A stretch of DNA of 34,192 bases from an uncultured Bacteroidales bacterium (GCA_937995875.1 CALKIW010000024.1:1-34192), one strand, 5' to 3'; counted from the stretch's first letter, positions 15,798-24,609 are shown. Made by a program: numbers and translations. The notes: generated by a model not told the origin, from the sequence alone.

Positions 15798-17474
15798 TTA
15801 TCTTTGGTTGGAGAATTCCAAGTCTTTGGCTGCGTAGGCTGCCAATGCCGGGTCGGCCGCAGTTGCCTTTTGCAGGTAGTCTTTGGCCGTTGCCGTATTG
15901 CCCTGACGGTTAAGTACCACAGCCATGAGATAGTCGGTCATTGCGTCTCTGTTCTTGATGCTCTTGAGTGTAGCCACAGCTGCAGCGTAGTCTTTGTTGA
16001 GAATCTGAGCCAGGGCAGCACTGTTGGAATTGGAATCACCGAAGTTTTGCACGGCAGTGGCATAGTTACCCTTTGCAATATTCAGGTTGCCGAGAGCCTC
16101 TCCAAGTCCGTTTGCGTCGATGGCATTGCTCAGATGGGTTTCTGCTTCCTGCAGATTGCCGTGTTTCAAAGCAAGCAGACCGAGGTTGGCGTTGGCCTCC
16201 GGAGCCTTTGCATTCTTGCTAAAGGCTTGCTGGATATATGCTTTTGCGAGTGTCTCGTTACCCTCGTTGAAGGCGAGTACAGCCAGATTGTTGAAGGCGC
16301 GGTAATCCTTATCGTAGATAGCGGCGGTCTTCTTGTAGATGGCTTCCTTTTTTGCGGGAGTGGTCTCTATGGCTGCTGCATAGAGCAATTCGTCCGGACT
16401 CAGGCGTGCCGGGTCGGCTGCATACTGTTCCTTGATTTGCTCATCGGAACGCCCTACGGTCTCATAGTTGATGATGAGACGGCTGCGACGCAGTTCGGGC
16501 AGGATGCCGTCGGCCAATTCGCGGAATCCTTCGCTCATGTTGCGAATCTGTCGTTCGCGTTCCTCCGGGTCTTTATACATTTCTAAAACGCGCAAAATCA
16601 CGTCCTTATCCTGGATGTTGCTGGCCTGCACCAGACGCTTAAAGCCGTCCCAGTCTTGTGCGGTGTAGTGGGCGTCAATGTTTGCATTGCCCAACTTGGC
16701 GGTTTTCAGCTGCTGCTTTACATATTCCTCGCTGTTATCCTGACGCTTTCCGGCCAGTTTATTGTTGAAGCTAAAGCCACCCTCCGGAGAGGCATAGGCC
16801 TTCACCTCAATGTTTTTCAGATTGAGTTTCTCGCGATCTGCGTTGATCTTACGCAGCATTTGTACGAATTCTTGAACAGAGTTGTTCTTCAGTTCGCTTT
16901 GTCGGAGGTTGGCCTGATTGACGAGGAACTTGATGTTTGCTTCGGTTTTCTGTGTCTTAACACGCTGGAAGGAGTCGGGTGCGATGCATCCGCCGGCATT
17001 CATCAGTGTTTGTTTGTAAAGTTCTGAAGTAGACAGAACACCGGTGGCAACTTTCACTGCGGGCACCTCTACCTTCTTCTTGCCCAGACGAGCATCAAAA
17101 GTAAGGTACATCTCGCTTTGCTGCATTTCGGGCACATAGTCAAAGGCGGTCTTCATGGTGTAGCGTCCACCGATTTTGTATGACACGGTTTGATCATTGC
17201 CTAACACGTTTTCGCCTTGGAAAGTAGCACTCTGTCCCTGAGCCACTTGGCCGTTGCCGTATCGCAATTCGGGCGTAACGGTTACCACAGCTTTGGCTTT
17301 CATATACTTGGCGGGAAACATTCCGTTGATGGTTGCCGGCACTTGCCCTCCTTGTGTTTCAAGGGGATTGGGTGTGACGGTAAAGTTGTCGGCCGACAAG
17401 GGTCCCAGTTTGGAACATGAATTCAGTACCAATACGGAACAAATAGAAAGAAAAAGGAATAGATGGTTGCGCAT
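15798..17474 (-). CDS. Lipoprotein with OmpA-like domain and C-terminal TPR repeats
   Basis: The real start is the ATG at 17474; the open frame continues upstream only because it runs through the two tRNA genes. The 558-residue product begins MRNHLFLFLSICSVLVLNSC, a lipoprotein signal with C20 lipidated. Residues about 25-150 are a beta-rich domain. Residues about 180-290 resemble the OmpA peptidoglycan-associated fold (KAYASPEGGFSFNNKLAGKR). The C-terminal half is a series of TPR helices, for example DYRAFNNLAVLAFNEGNETLAKAYIQQA and KAPEANANLGLLALKHGNLQEAETHLSNAI. Such proteins are common in Bacteroidota and probably tie envelope complexes to peptidoglycan. The precise role is unknown. It starts 20 bp downstream of tRNA-Leu and may share the tRNA promoter. 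Confidence 0.88.
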   Translation of the reverse strand: MRNHLFLFLSICSVLVLNSCSKLGPLSADNFTVTPNPLETQGGQVPATINGMFPAKYMKAKAVVTVTPELRYGNGQVAQGQSATFQGENVLGNDQTVSYKIGGRYTMKTAFDYVPEMQQSEMYLTFDARLGKKKVEVPAVKVATGVLSTSELYKQTLMNAGGCIAPDSFQRVKTQKTEANIKFLVNQANLRQSELKNNSVQEFVQMLRKINADREKLNLKNIEVKAYASPEGGFSFNNKLAGKRQDNSEEYVKQQLKTAKLGNANIDAHYTAQDWDGFKRLVQASNIQDKDVILRVLEMYKDPEERERQIRNMSEGFRELADGILPELRRSRLIINYETVGRSDEQIKEQYAADPARLSPDELLYAAAIETTPAKKEAIYKKTAAIYDKDYRAFNNLAVLAFNEGNETLAKAYIQQAFSKNAKAPEANANLGLLALKHGNLQEAETHLSNAIDANGLGEALGNLNIAKGNYATAVQNFGDSNSNSAALAQILNKDYAAAVATLKSIKNRDAMTDYLMAVVLNRQGNTATAKDYLQKATAADPALAAYAAKDLEFSNQR

Positions 17475-17493
17475 AATAAAAACGTTATGAAAG

Positions 17494-17579
17494 TGCCGCG
17501 AACGGGACTCGAACCCGTACAGCCATTTCTGGCCAAGGGATTTTAAGTCCCTCGTGTCTACCAATTCCACCATTGCGGC
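17494..17579 (-). tRNA. tRNA-Leu (anticodon TAA)
   Basis: The minus strand folds as an 86-nt class II tRNA: acceptor 5' arm GCCGCAA, D-arm GGTGGAATTGGTAGACAC, anticodon loop CTTAAAA giving TAA, long variable arm GGCCA-GAAA-TGGCT and T-arm ACGGG-TTCGAGT-CCCGT. CCA is not encoded. One acceptor pair is mismatched (A6 opposite C67). Confidence 0.97.
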
Positions 17580-17599
17580 ATGGTTTATACCATCAAAAG

Positions 17600-17672
<73 letters not shown>

Positions 17673-17683
17673 ATTTTGCTCTG

Positions 17684-17715
17684 CAAAGATATTGTTAAAT
17701 CTTTGAAGAGCCAAA
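17684..17715 (-). promoter_or_regulatory. Promoter of the tRNA-Gly/tRNA-Leu (and lipoprotein) unit
   Basis: The minus strand has TTTG (17715-17712), a 20-bp spacer and TATCTTTG (17691-17684), close to the Bacteroidota -33/-7 consensus. The -7 box ends 11 bp before the 5' end of tRNA-Gly, as expected for a tRNA start site. Confidence 0.75.
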
Positions 17716-17966
17716 AGATTTACAGAATTTAATAAATAAATTGCTGTGTAAACTTTATTTCACGGTATGATCATTCGTATTTACGGTTTCCGTTTGCTTT
17801 CGATAAATTCAATGGGAACTTTGTGTAAAGGTATCTTCCTAAAGCCTCTTTGTTCTATACATGAATCTCTATTGCCGGGAGCAAAAGTCTTTGGCGGGAA
17901 TAAGAATAGGAAGCTCTCCGGGCGGCTTTCCACATTGCCGGGCGAGGCGTGGGCCGGAAAGCGGCC

Positions 17967-18524
17967 TTATATATTCAACTTTCCGTAAGGTCCGGTGGTG
18001 GTAGCATAATATAATGTGAGCTTTTTGCCGTTGTCGCCTTTGCTCACCATGCCGCCATTATTCATGTTGTATTGACGATGGCAATGGGCGCAGCTCGCTG
18101 TGCCAAAGTCGCTCACCGTGAGTTTATAGCTGCGCACCGGAAGCGCATTTACGTCGAAGCAGTTGGGACATTCGCGGTCGTAGGCATAGAATTTGGAAGG
18201 GATTGATGTGCCATAACCTACGATAATGCCGTTGTTCATGCCCAGCACAGCCACCATCTGTTCCTCTTTGGCGGTGATATTGACTTTGCTGTTCAGTCCT
18301 TGATTACTCGTAAATACATACTGTTTGCCCACAATGGTGATGGTGACGAATGCCCCCGAATTTGGGGTCATGGCTGTAGCAAGGGTTGCGTCGTTGTGGA
18401 TGGAATTGTCGAAAAAGAGCCGACAGAAGTGTCTGCTGTACAGATCTTCGGTGTCGCCACACGCAAAGAGGGTGGCGACAATCGCGAAACCTATAAGAAT
18501 TTGCTTCTTTATTTGGAATGTCAT
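17967..18524 (-). CDS. Small four-cysteine lipoprotein, Rieske-like or zinc-ribbon-like
   Basis: This 185-residue protein has a lipoprotein signal (ATLFAC, C22) followed by GDTED, an acidic stretch that could mark surface export. The body has no family I can name with confidence. Two conserved-looking pairs stand out: C119-PN-C122 and C145-AH-C148-H149. Their spacing and the sequence after them (RQYNMNNGGMVSKGD) recall a Rieske domain, where the pairs would normally be CxH and CxxH. With cysteines in most ligand positions it may instead bind zinc or a rubredoxin-like iron. The gene begins 16 bp after the argH stop and is probably co-transcribed with it, though no link to arginine synthesis is obvious. 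Confidence 0.75.
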   Translation of the reverse strand: MTFQIKKQILIGFAIVATLFACGDTEDLYSRHFCRLFFDNSIHNDATLATAMTPNSGAFVTITIVGKQYVFTSNQGLNSKVNITAKEEQMVAVLGMNNGIIVGYGTSIPSKFYAYDRECPNCFDVNALPVRSYKLTVSDFGTASCAHCHRQYNMNNGGMVSKGDNGKKLTLYYATTTGPYGKLNI

Positions 18525-18540
18525 GGGTGTTGTTGGCTGT

Positions 18541-19878
18541 CTATTTCAGTAAATCGTGCTCGGCTCTGCGCACGTTTTCAAAGTGGAAATCGTTGAGTGC
18601 CTTCTTCATCAGGGCTTGAATGTGGTCGTTGCAGAGATTGCCGATAGATCCCTCGTGGGTGTGGTGTATGTTTTTGTCGGCTTTGAACGTGCCGCTTTCA
18701 ATCTTGAGTCCCACCTGCTTGTATGCATCGCGGAAGGGCGTTCCGGAGGCGGTGAGATTATTTACCTCCTCTACTGAGAAAATCGGGTCATACATCGGGT
18801 TGTCCAGAATATGCTCGTTCACCTCCATCTTGTTGATGATATAGGCTGCCATCCGTAGGCAATCCTTCAACTCATCGAATGCGGGGAGGAATATTTCCTT
18901 GATGATTTGCAGATCGCGGAAATAGCCTACGGGCAGATTGTTCATGATGAGCGTCACCTGTTGGGGCAGTGCCTGCAATTTGTTGCATTTGGCACGGATA
19001 AGTTCGAACACATCGGGATTCTTCTTGTGGGGCATGATGCTCGATCCGGTGGTACACTCTTTGGGCAGCTTCACGAAGCCGAAGTTCTGGCTGTTGAACA
19101 AACAGGCGTCGAAAGCCATCTTTGCCACTGTCCCGGCTACGGTGGCCATGGCGAAGGCCACGTTGCGTTCGGTCTTGCCCCTACCCATCTGTGCATAGAC
19201 CACGTTGAAGTCCATCGAGTCGAAGCCCAACAGCTCTGTGGTCATCGTCCTGTTCAATGGGAACGACGAGCCGTAGCCGGCGGCCGAGCCCAATGGGTTT
19301 CGGTTGGTCATGCGATAGGCGGCTTGAAGGAAAAGCATATCGTCGACAAGACTCTCTGCGTATGCTCCAAACCATAATCCGAAGCTCGACGGCATGGCGA
19401 TTTGCAGGTGGGTGTAGCCCGGCATCAGCACATTTTTGTACTGATTGCTCTTCTGTATCAATTCCTCGAAAAGCGTCTCTACCTCGCCCACAATCTCCAT
19501 GAGTTCGTGGCGGATAAAGAGTCTGAGGTCTACCAGCACCTGATCGTTGCGTGACCGCCCCGAATGAATCTTCTTGCCCACATCTCCGAGTTTGCGGGTG
19601 AGCATCAGTTCCACTTGCGAATGTACGTCTTCAACGCCCTCCTCAATCACAAACCGTCCGTCTTCGCACGTTTTGTAGATGTTCTTCAGCTCGGCGAGGA
19701 GCTGCGAGAGTTCCTCCTTTTCCAAGAGACCGATGCTCTGAAGCATGGTGATATGGGCCATAGAGCCGAGCACGTCGTATTTGGCGAGATAGAGATCCAT
19801 CTCTCGATCGCGGCCAACGGTGAAACGTTCAATTTCCGCATTGACCTGAAAATTCTTTTCCCAAAGTTTGTTTGCCAT
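18541..19878 (-). CDS. argH: Argininosuccinate lyase
   Basis: The 445-residue protein belongs to the fumarase/aspartase superfamily and catalyses the last step of arginine synthesis, argininosuccinate to arginine plus fumarate, as a cytosolic tetramer. The superfamily signature GSSIMPHKKNPD is at 278-289, with the flexible catalytic serine loop. HSGRSRNDQV (105-114) and GYTHLQ (154-159) complete the active-site regions. Length is normal. It starts 56 bp after the SRPBCC gene and is followed 16 bp later by the small lipoprotein gene. No other arg genes are in the window. Confidence 0.97.
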   Translation of the reverse strand: MANKLWEKNFQVNAEIERFTVGRDREMDLYLAKYDVLGSMAHITMLQSIGLLEKEELSQLLAELKNIYKTCEDGRFVIEEGVEDVHSQVELMLTRKLGDVGKKIHSGRSRNDQVLVDLRLFIRHELMEIVGEVETLFEELIQKSNQYKNVLMPGYTHLQIAMPSSFGLWFGAYAESLVDDMLFLQAAYRMTNRNPLGSAAGYGSSFPLNRTMTTELLGFDSMDFNVVYAQMGRGKTERNVAFAMATVAGTVAKMAFDACLFNSQNFGFVKLPKECTTGSSIMPHKKNPDVFELIRAKCNKLQALPQQVTLIMNNLPVGYFRDLQIIKEIFLPAFDELKDCLRMAAYIINKMEVNEHILDNPMYDPIFSVEEVNNLTASGTPFRDAYKQVGLKIESGTFKADKNIHHTHEGSIGNLCNDHIQALMKKALNDFHFENVRRAEHDLLK

Positions 19879-19933
19879 GATCGTCTTGTTTAATGAGAAT
19901 AGACTTCAATTGCCCATTTCCCGGACATTCCTT

Positions 19934-20344
19934 CTATTCGTAATGTATCATCTGCAGTGCATCGGCAATCTTTTCGATGCCTTCCTGCAAAGGTTTCTTC
20001 ACCATGCCGCTGATAAACGGATTCAGGTCGGCTTTGATGGTGAGCTTCATCTTGCTCGTAGTCTCTGTGACGGGCAGGATTTGAATCCAGAAATTAAAAG
20101 GCAAAGGGCTTTCCTCAGTTTCAAATTTTATGGTTTTCGGCTCCTCTCGGTCCACGATAACCATTTTCACCGCACCCATTGGGGTGGATATCGAGATGCT
20201 GTCGGTATCGAAAACAAGGTTGTCTATCTTGTCTTCGGGCAGCTTGTCTTTCACCTTTTCTATATGGCTGAGGTCGCTCAGCATATTGTAAACAGACTGC
20301 TGCGGATAGTCTATCTCTCGGATTGTACTTTCTATTTTTGTCAT
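19934..20344 (-). CDS. SRPBCC (START-like) fold protein
   Basis: This small 136-residue protein starts MTKIESTIREIDYPQQSVYNMLSDL. An earlier in-frame ATG at 20413 exists, but a TATCTTTA promoter element lies between the two, so the later start is preferred. The pattern (an N-terminal strand ending in ..S VYNMLSDL, then long beta strands with paired charged residues such as EEPKTIKFETEESPLPF, then a C-terminal helix KKPLQEGIEKIADALQ) fits the SRPBCC ligand-binding superfamily. Members bind hydrophobic ligands or act as cyclases; nothing visible here indicates a ligand. It has no signal peptide and is probably cytosolic. Confidence 0.82.
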   Translation of the reverse strand: MTKIESTIREIDYPQQSVYNMLSDLSHIEKVKDKLPEDKIDNLVFDTDSISISTPMGAVKMVIVDREEPKTIKFETEESPLPFNFWIQILPVTETTSKMKLTIKADLNPFISGMVKKPLQEGIEKIADALQMIHYE

Positions 20345-20371
20345 GTTCTGTTTCTTGTGATTCGGAAAATA

Positions 20372-20379
20372 TAAAGATA
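20372..20379 (-). promoter_or_regulatory. -7 element before SRPBCC gene
   Basis: The minus strand reads TATCTTTA, one base from TAnnTTTG, 27 bp before the chosen start codon. It supports the start at 20344 rather than 20413. It may drive the SRPBCC-argH-lipoprotein genes. Confidence 0.45.
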
Positions 20380-20543
20380 TTGCGGTTTCGCGGAGAAATA
20401 TGGGGCAAACCAAGTCACAACCTCCAAGGTGTCAAGGCTGTTCACTCCCGTTACGTCGGCTTCTTGATAACTTTATCTTCCCTCGTTGAATATTTCTTGG
20501 GATAATCCTTAGTGCGCTCTTGGGGAGGAGCTTGCAAAGGCTG

Positions 20544-21176
20544 TTATTTCTTCCAATTTGCCGGGTCTTTGCGCCAAACGCGCAGCGCTTCGATGTCGCT
20601 TTCCTTCACATAGCCAATCTCTTGGGCCAATTCCAGGAGATGTTCGTAGTCGGAAAGGGTGACGAGCTTGACGCGAGCATCCTCAAAAGCCTTAGCCGCA
20701 ATGGGGAAACCGTAGGTGAAACTGGCCACCATGCCTACCACTTCGAAGCCTGCCTTGCGCAGTGCCTCAACGGCTTTCAGCGAGCTGCCACCCGTAGAGA
20801 TGAGATCTTCCACCACCACTACTTTGGCGCCTTCGGGCAGTGTGCCCTCAATGAGGTTTCCCATGCCGTGATCTTTAGGTTTGGAACGCACGTAGCAGAA
20901 AGGCATGGCGAGCTGGTCGGCCACCAGAGCACCTTGTGCAATGGCTCCCGTCGCTACTCCGGCAACGGCCGTTGCTTCGGGAAAATGGTCGAGAACAGCA
21001 TGGGTGAGCCCTTGCTTGACAAAGCTGCGCAGATCGGGATAGGACAGTGTCTTGCGGTTGTCACAATAGATGGGAGAATGCCACCCTGATGCCCATGTGA
21101 AGGGATTGTCGGGTTGCAACTTGATGGCCTCGATGTCGAGCAGTCGTTTGGCAAAAGCCTTCTTGAAGTTATCCAT
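20544..21176 (-). CDS. pyrE: Orotate phosphoribosyltransferase
   Basis: This 210-residue type I phosphoribosyltransferase converts orotate plus PRPP to OMP in de novo pyrimidine synthesis. The PRPP-binding motif VVVVEDLISTGGSS is at 119-132, and the flexible catalytic loop is RSKPKDHGMGNLIEG (97-111). The N-terminal FTWASGWHSPIYCDNR is typical of PyrE. Length is normal. It lies 199 bp upstream of the SRPBCC gene and has a well-formed promoter of its own, so it may be transcribed separately. Confidence 0.97.
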   Translation of the reverse strand: MDNFKKAFAKRLLDIEAIKLQPDNPFTWASGWHSPIYCDNRKTLSYPDLRSFVKQGLTHAVLDHFPEATAVAGVATGAIAQGALVADQLAMPFCYVRSKPKDHGMGNLIEGTLPEGAKVVVVEDLISTGGSSLKAVEALRKAGFEVVGMVASFTYGFPIAAKAFEDARVKLVTLSDYEHLLELAQEIGYVKESDIEALRVWRKDPANWKK

Positions 21177-21303
21177 AGTGTTTGGAATTGTTGGGAAATT
21201 ATGGAGTTAAAGAATTTGCTGGAAGATAGGGGAAGTTTACCGAAGCCGAGCTTTCAATCTTGGCGTGTCTTATCCCCTTTCTTGCACACCTGTTTATGGT
21301 CTA

Positions 21304-21334
21304 CAAAGTTAATGCAAAATAGCGAAAGCGCAAA
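21304..21334 (-). promoter_or_regulatory. pyrE: Consensus Bacteroidota promoter of pyrE
   Basis: The minus strand reads TTTG (21334-21331), exactly 19 bp, then TAACTTTG (21311-21304), which matches the -33/-7 consensus. The predicted transcript would have a leader of about 120 nt before the ATG at 21176. Confidence 0.8.
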
Positions 21335-21372
21335 GAAATAGGCACATTTATGTTCCGATTCCATGCTGCCTT

Positions 21373-21413
21373 TAGCCTTTTGCAGCAGATTTAATGGGAT
21401 GTGCAAAAGGCTA
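21373..21413. repeat. Orphan 12-bp inverted repeat between pyrE and eptA-like promoters
   Basis: TAGCCTTTTGCA (21373-21384) and TGCAAAAGGCTA (21402-21413) are exact complements separated by 17 bases. The stem resembles the terminator at 15743-15773, but no gene ends here: pyrE starts leftward and the eptA-like gene rightward. The rest of the 425-bp gap (21177-21601) holds the two promoters and nothing else recognisable. Confidence 0.7.
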
Positions 21414-21482
21414 TACGCCCCCGATAATATTGAGGCAGGAGAAAAAATAAGTTAAATTCTTTTTTGTGAAACAGGTTTTGTA

Positions 21483-21490
21483 TATCTTTG
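21483..21490 (+). promoter_or_regulatory. -7 element before eptA-like pseudogene
   Basis: The plus strand reads TATCTTTG, with TTTG 16 bp upstream, slightly short of the usual spacing. It lies about 110 bp before the first ATG (21602) of the broken gene. Confidence 0.5.
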
Positions 21491-21601
21491 TTTACAAGAT
21501 TGATACATGCCTGTAATTATAGGTGGCAGTGTTTGGCGGGACTGTTGAGTATGGACCAAACAGTTGTATGATGTGTCATGAATTGTAATAACTCAAAAGA
21601 T

Positions 21602-23212
21602 ATGGTTTCTCATGATTTCTTTATGATGGGCAGACGGAAGAAAAGCAAGTCCGCAGGCGTCCCGTCTTGCTGTTCTGGCTGACTGTAGCAGTGCTCGCCA
21701 TACCCAATATCGCACTCTGCGTGACCGAGCAGATGACGCTGGCGGCAAACGTCACCAATGTTTTGCTTCCGGTATCGGTTGTTTGGCTGCTGATGACACT
21801 TAGTCGCCGACCCGGCAAAATAACGCTGTTGCTGTCGCTGCTGTTATTTATTGCCGCATTCCAACTGGTGCTTCTCTATCTGTTCGGACACTCCATCATC
21901 GCAGTGGATATGTTTCTTAACATAGTCACCACAAATCCCGGAGAGGCCTTTGAGCTGCTCGACAATCTTCTCCCGGCCATCGCTATCGTCGCGGTTTTAT
22001 ACATTCCGATCCTTGTCATGGCCGTTATTTCCCTGCGCAGGAAAGACTTGCTTCCGTCAGAATTTGTCGTCCGGCAGCGCCGTATGGCACTCATTGCCGT
22101 GGCGGCCGGAGTGGCAAGTCTCGGCGTGACTTATGCCGTCGATCGTGAATACAGGGCGAAAACACAGTTGTATCCTGTCAATGTGGGCTACAATCTGTTG
22201 CTCGCTGTGGAGCGGTCAAAAGCTACGGCTGATTATTTCAAGACCTCATCAGCATTCAGGTTCAATGCCAAGCCTACGCATCCGGACGACGCTCGTGAGG
22301 TATATGTGCTGGTGATAGGCGAGACGGCGAGGGCCTGCAGCTTCGGTCTGTATGGTTACGGACGTGAGACCACACCGCTGTTGGAGCGTAACCGAGATGT
22401 GGTGGCATTCACAAACGTATTCACTCAATCGAACACTACGCATAAGAGCGTGCCCATGCTGATGTCGGCTGCATCGGCTCAAGACCATCATCGCATTTAC
22501 CGAGAGAAGGGAATCATCACGGCATTCAAGGAGGCGGGGATTCCATACCGTGTTTATTTCCAACCAACTCCCTAACCACTCGTTCATCGACTTCTTTGGT
22601 AAGGAGGCCGATGAGTGGGTGTTCTACGGCTCACACTTCAATTATCGTGAACGCTATCCGGCTTCGGATGCTGTGTTCAAGCCCGATGACGCCAGTGAAG
22701 CGAAGTTTTCCAATCGTGCTTCGCTCGTCAATGCATACGACAATTCGATACGCTCTACCGACAGGTTTCTGCATGATGTGATCACTTTGCTCGACCGCAC
22801 CGAAGCCGTGTCGGCCATGCTCTACACGTCAGACCACGACGAAAATATCTTTGATGACGGTCGTCGGCTTTTTCTGCACGCGTCGCCTGTGCCGTCAATC
22901 TACGAGCTTTATGTGCCGTTCATCATTTGGACCTCAGATACTTACCGGCGCAACTACGCACAGGAAGCAAATACTTTACTTATCAACCGGCACAAGAGCG
23001 TGACAAATAGCGAGTCGGCGTTCCATACAATGCTCGGACTTGCCGGCATCGAAACACCCGTCCGCAATGACAGTCTCTCGGTGGCCAGCCGAAAGTTCAG
23101 ACCATCCGACCGGATGTATCTTGACGATCATGATGAGCCGGTGCCCGTGAACAAGATTCTGAGAGATAAGCAAGATTTTGTCTTGATGAAGAAAATAGAA
23201 GCCGGAAAATAG
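21602..23212 (+). pseudogene. Frameshifted phosphoethanolamine transferase (EptA-like)
   Basis: Two overlapping rightward frames encode the two parts of one protein of about 520 residues. The first (about 21616-22575) has several N-terminal membrane helices and then the start of the periplasmic sulfatase-like domain, with VLVIGETARACSFGLYGYGR, where the threonine of GETAR is the phosphoryl acceptor. It runs into a stop just after YRVYF. The second frame (from 22550, one frame later) resumes with FISNQLPNHSFIDFFG and continues to the end with metal-binding SDHDEN; this is usually SDHGEN, so one conserved glycine is also changed. No ATG lies in frame 1 upstream; the nearest ATG (21602) is in another frame, so a second lesion or a TTG start at 21667 is possible. 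The intact enzyme would add phosphoethanolamine to lipid A or another glycan. A sequencing error remains possible. Confidence 0.82.
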
Positions 23213-23230
23213 CTAAAGACATAACAATCT

Positions 23231-23275
23231 CATCGTTTCGGGTCTGCAATAATCATCGTTTCAGATCCGCAAAAC
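23231..23275. repeat. 23-bp duplication of the comF 3' end
   Basis: CATCGTTTCGGGTCTGCAA at 23231 recurs as CATCGTTTCAGATCCGCAA at 23254, a 23-bp period. The second unit is the last codons and stop of comF on the minus strand; the first lies just beyond the stop in the 40-bp gap between convergent genes. Confidence 0.6.
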
Positions 23276-23960
23276 CGATGGTAGCTACACTGATTTTGAC
23301 ACCATCTACTTGTTCCAATTGCTTGGCACATGCGCAGATGGTGGCTCCGGTAGTTACGACATCATCTACGAGAAGGATGTGCCTGTTCCTGATTTTGTCG
23401 CCATTGAGCAGAAAAAATGCGTTTTCTACATTCTCGTTGCGTTCCCATCGCCCTTTCTGCGTCTGACTTCCACGATATTCTCGTCGCTCCAGAACATTCG
23501 TCAGCACAGGTTTGCCACATATTTCCGCCATGCCTTTGGCAATGATTTCGCTTTGGTTATAGCCCCGTTCACGCTGCCTGTCGGTACTCAACGGAACGGG
23601 AATAAGCACGTCTATGTCATCGAAGAAATGGGCATTTCCCATTTCCAACGCCATCAGCCTGCCTAATGCCGTGCCTATTTCGGGTCGGTGGTCATACTTC
23701 AGGTTGTAGATGGGATATGAGGCTTGAGAGCCGCCATGATGGTAGTACATTGCGGCGGCTTTCTCCATGTGTTTTATCCGTCCCCAAAATGTTTTGGCCA
23801 ACGCGTTGTCGTAAGGTTGCAAGAGATGGTCGGTACGTGGCAGTCGCAGGTTGCAGCTCACGCAAATGGCGTCTTCTTCAGGTGCCAATCGTGAGCCGCA
23901 GATGCAGCAGAGTCGGGGAGCGATGAGATCGAAGACACGCTGTAGGAAACTAACCCTCAT
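23253..23960 (-). CDS. comF: ComF-family phosphoribosyltransferase-like protein
   Basis: The product from the ATG at 23960 has 235 residues and starts MRVSFLQRVFDLIAPRLCCICG; a start at 23993 would add 11 residues and overlap recX further. An N-terminal zinc-finger motif CCICGSRL...CVSC is followed by a type I phosphoribosyltransferase domain with HILLVDDVVTTGATI near residue 200. ComF proteins are needed for DNA uptake in competent bacteria (ComFC), but homologues occur in many non-competent species. The start overlaps the recX stop by 11 bp, so the two are translationally coupled. Together with comM in the same window it hints at some natural-transformation capacity, but the gene pair alone does not prove it. 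Confidence 0.93.
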   Translation of the reverse strand: MRVSFLQRVFDLIAPRLCCICGSRLAPEEDAICVSCNLRLPRTDHLLQPYDNALAKTFWGRIKHMEKAAAMYYHHGGSQASYPIYNLKYDHRPEIGTALGRLMALEMGNAHFFDDIDVLIPVPLSTDRQRERGYNQSEIIAKGMAEICGKPVLTNVLERREYRGSQTQKGRWERNENVENAFFLLNGDKIRNRHILLVDDVVTTGATICACAKQLEQVDGVKISVATIGFADLKR

Positions 23961-24435
23961 CTTCCGGCATCTCCAGATCTTCGGCTTCGTCAATACATTG
24001 GCGTATCAACCGTATTTCAAAACCTCGCCCCATAGCATACTTGATGAGCTTCATGCTCCGCTCATAGTCGTTTTTAGCCTTGATAGTCGGCCATTTGGCT
24101 TTGAGCATTGGGCGCAATGCGACGAGATAATCTTCATCGGGCACATCGTCAAGGATGGGTGCGGAGATGTCCGATGGAACGTGTTTCTGCCACAGAGCCT
24201 GCTCAATCTTCCTGCGTCCCCACTTGTTGTACTTCACCTTGTCATTGACAAAGGCTCGACAAAAACGTGAGTTGTCTACGAATTGATGTGCCACTAAGTA
24301 GTCGATATTGCGCTGTCTGGCTTCCTCGTCAAGCCCCCATGCTCTCATTTTTTCGTCGAGATCACCCGTGCTATACTCCCTTTTCGAGCACATGGTGGCC
24401 AGTTTTGAGAGTGCTTTTTCTTCTGAAATGGTCAT
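23950..24435 (-). CDS. recX: RecX-family regulator
   Basis: Counting from the ATG at 24435 the protein has 161 residues (MTISEEKALSKLATMCSKREYS); an upstream ATG at 24486 is less likely because family members begin near this point. Three helical repeats typical of RecX are visible: EKMRAWGLDEEARQRNIDYLV, then DNSRFCRAFVNDKVKYNKWGRRKIEQALWQK and a weaker C-terminal one. RecX binds RecA filaments and limits strand exchange. Length is normal. It lies upstream of and overlaps comF. The gene sits 174 bp downstream of prmC, a gap in which I see no other feature. Confidence 0.9.
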   Translation of the reverse strand: MTISEEKALSKLATMCSKREYSTGDLDEKMRAWGLDEEARQRNIDYLVAHQFVDNSRFCRAFVNDKVKYNKWGRRKIEQALWQKHVPSDISAPILDDVPDEDYLVALRPMLKAKWPTIKAKNDYERSMKLIKYAMGRGFEIRLIRQCIDEAEDLEMPEDEG

Positions 24436-24609
24436 TGTTTTGATTAGAAATTTAGCGTTATAAAATGGTGATGGCGCAGTGTTCATCGTGCAGTCGGCCC
24501 TTAGTTTGCCTTCTATGTTGCGAGCCGATCATCCGCATGCTTGTTCTCCGGAGTGTACACGACTATCATTTTATGTAGCTATGCCGGTGATAGGAAAACT
24601 CGCTGCCGG

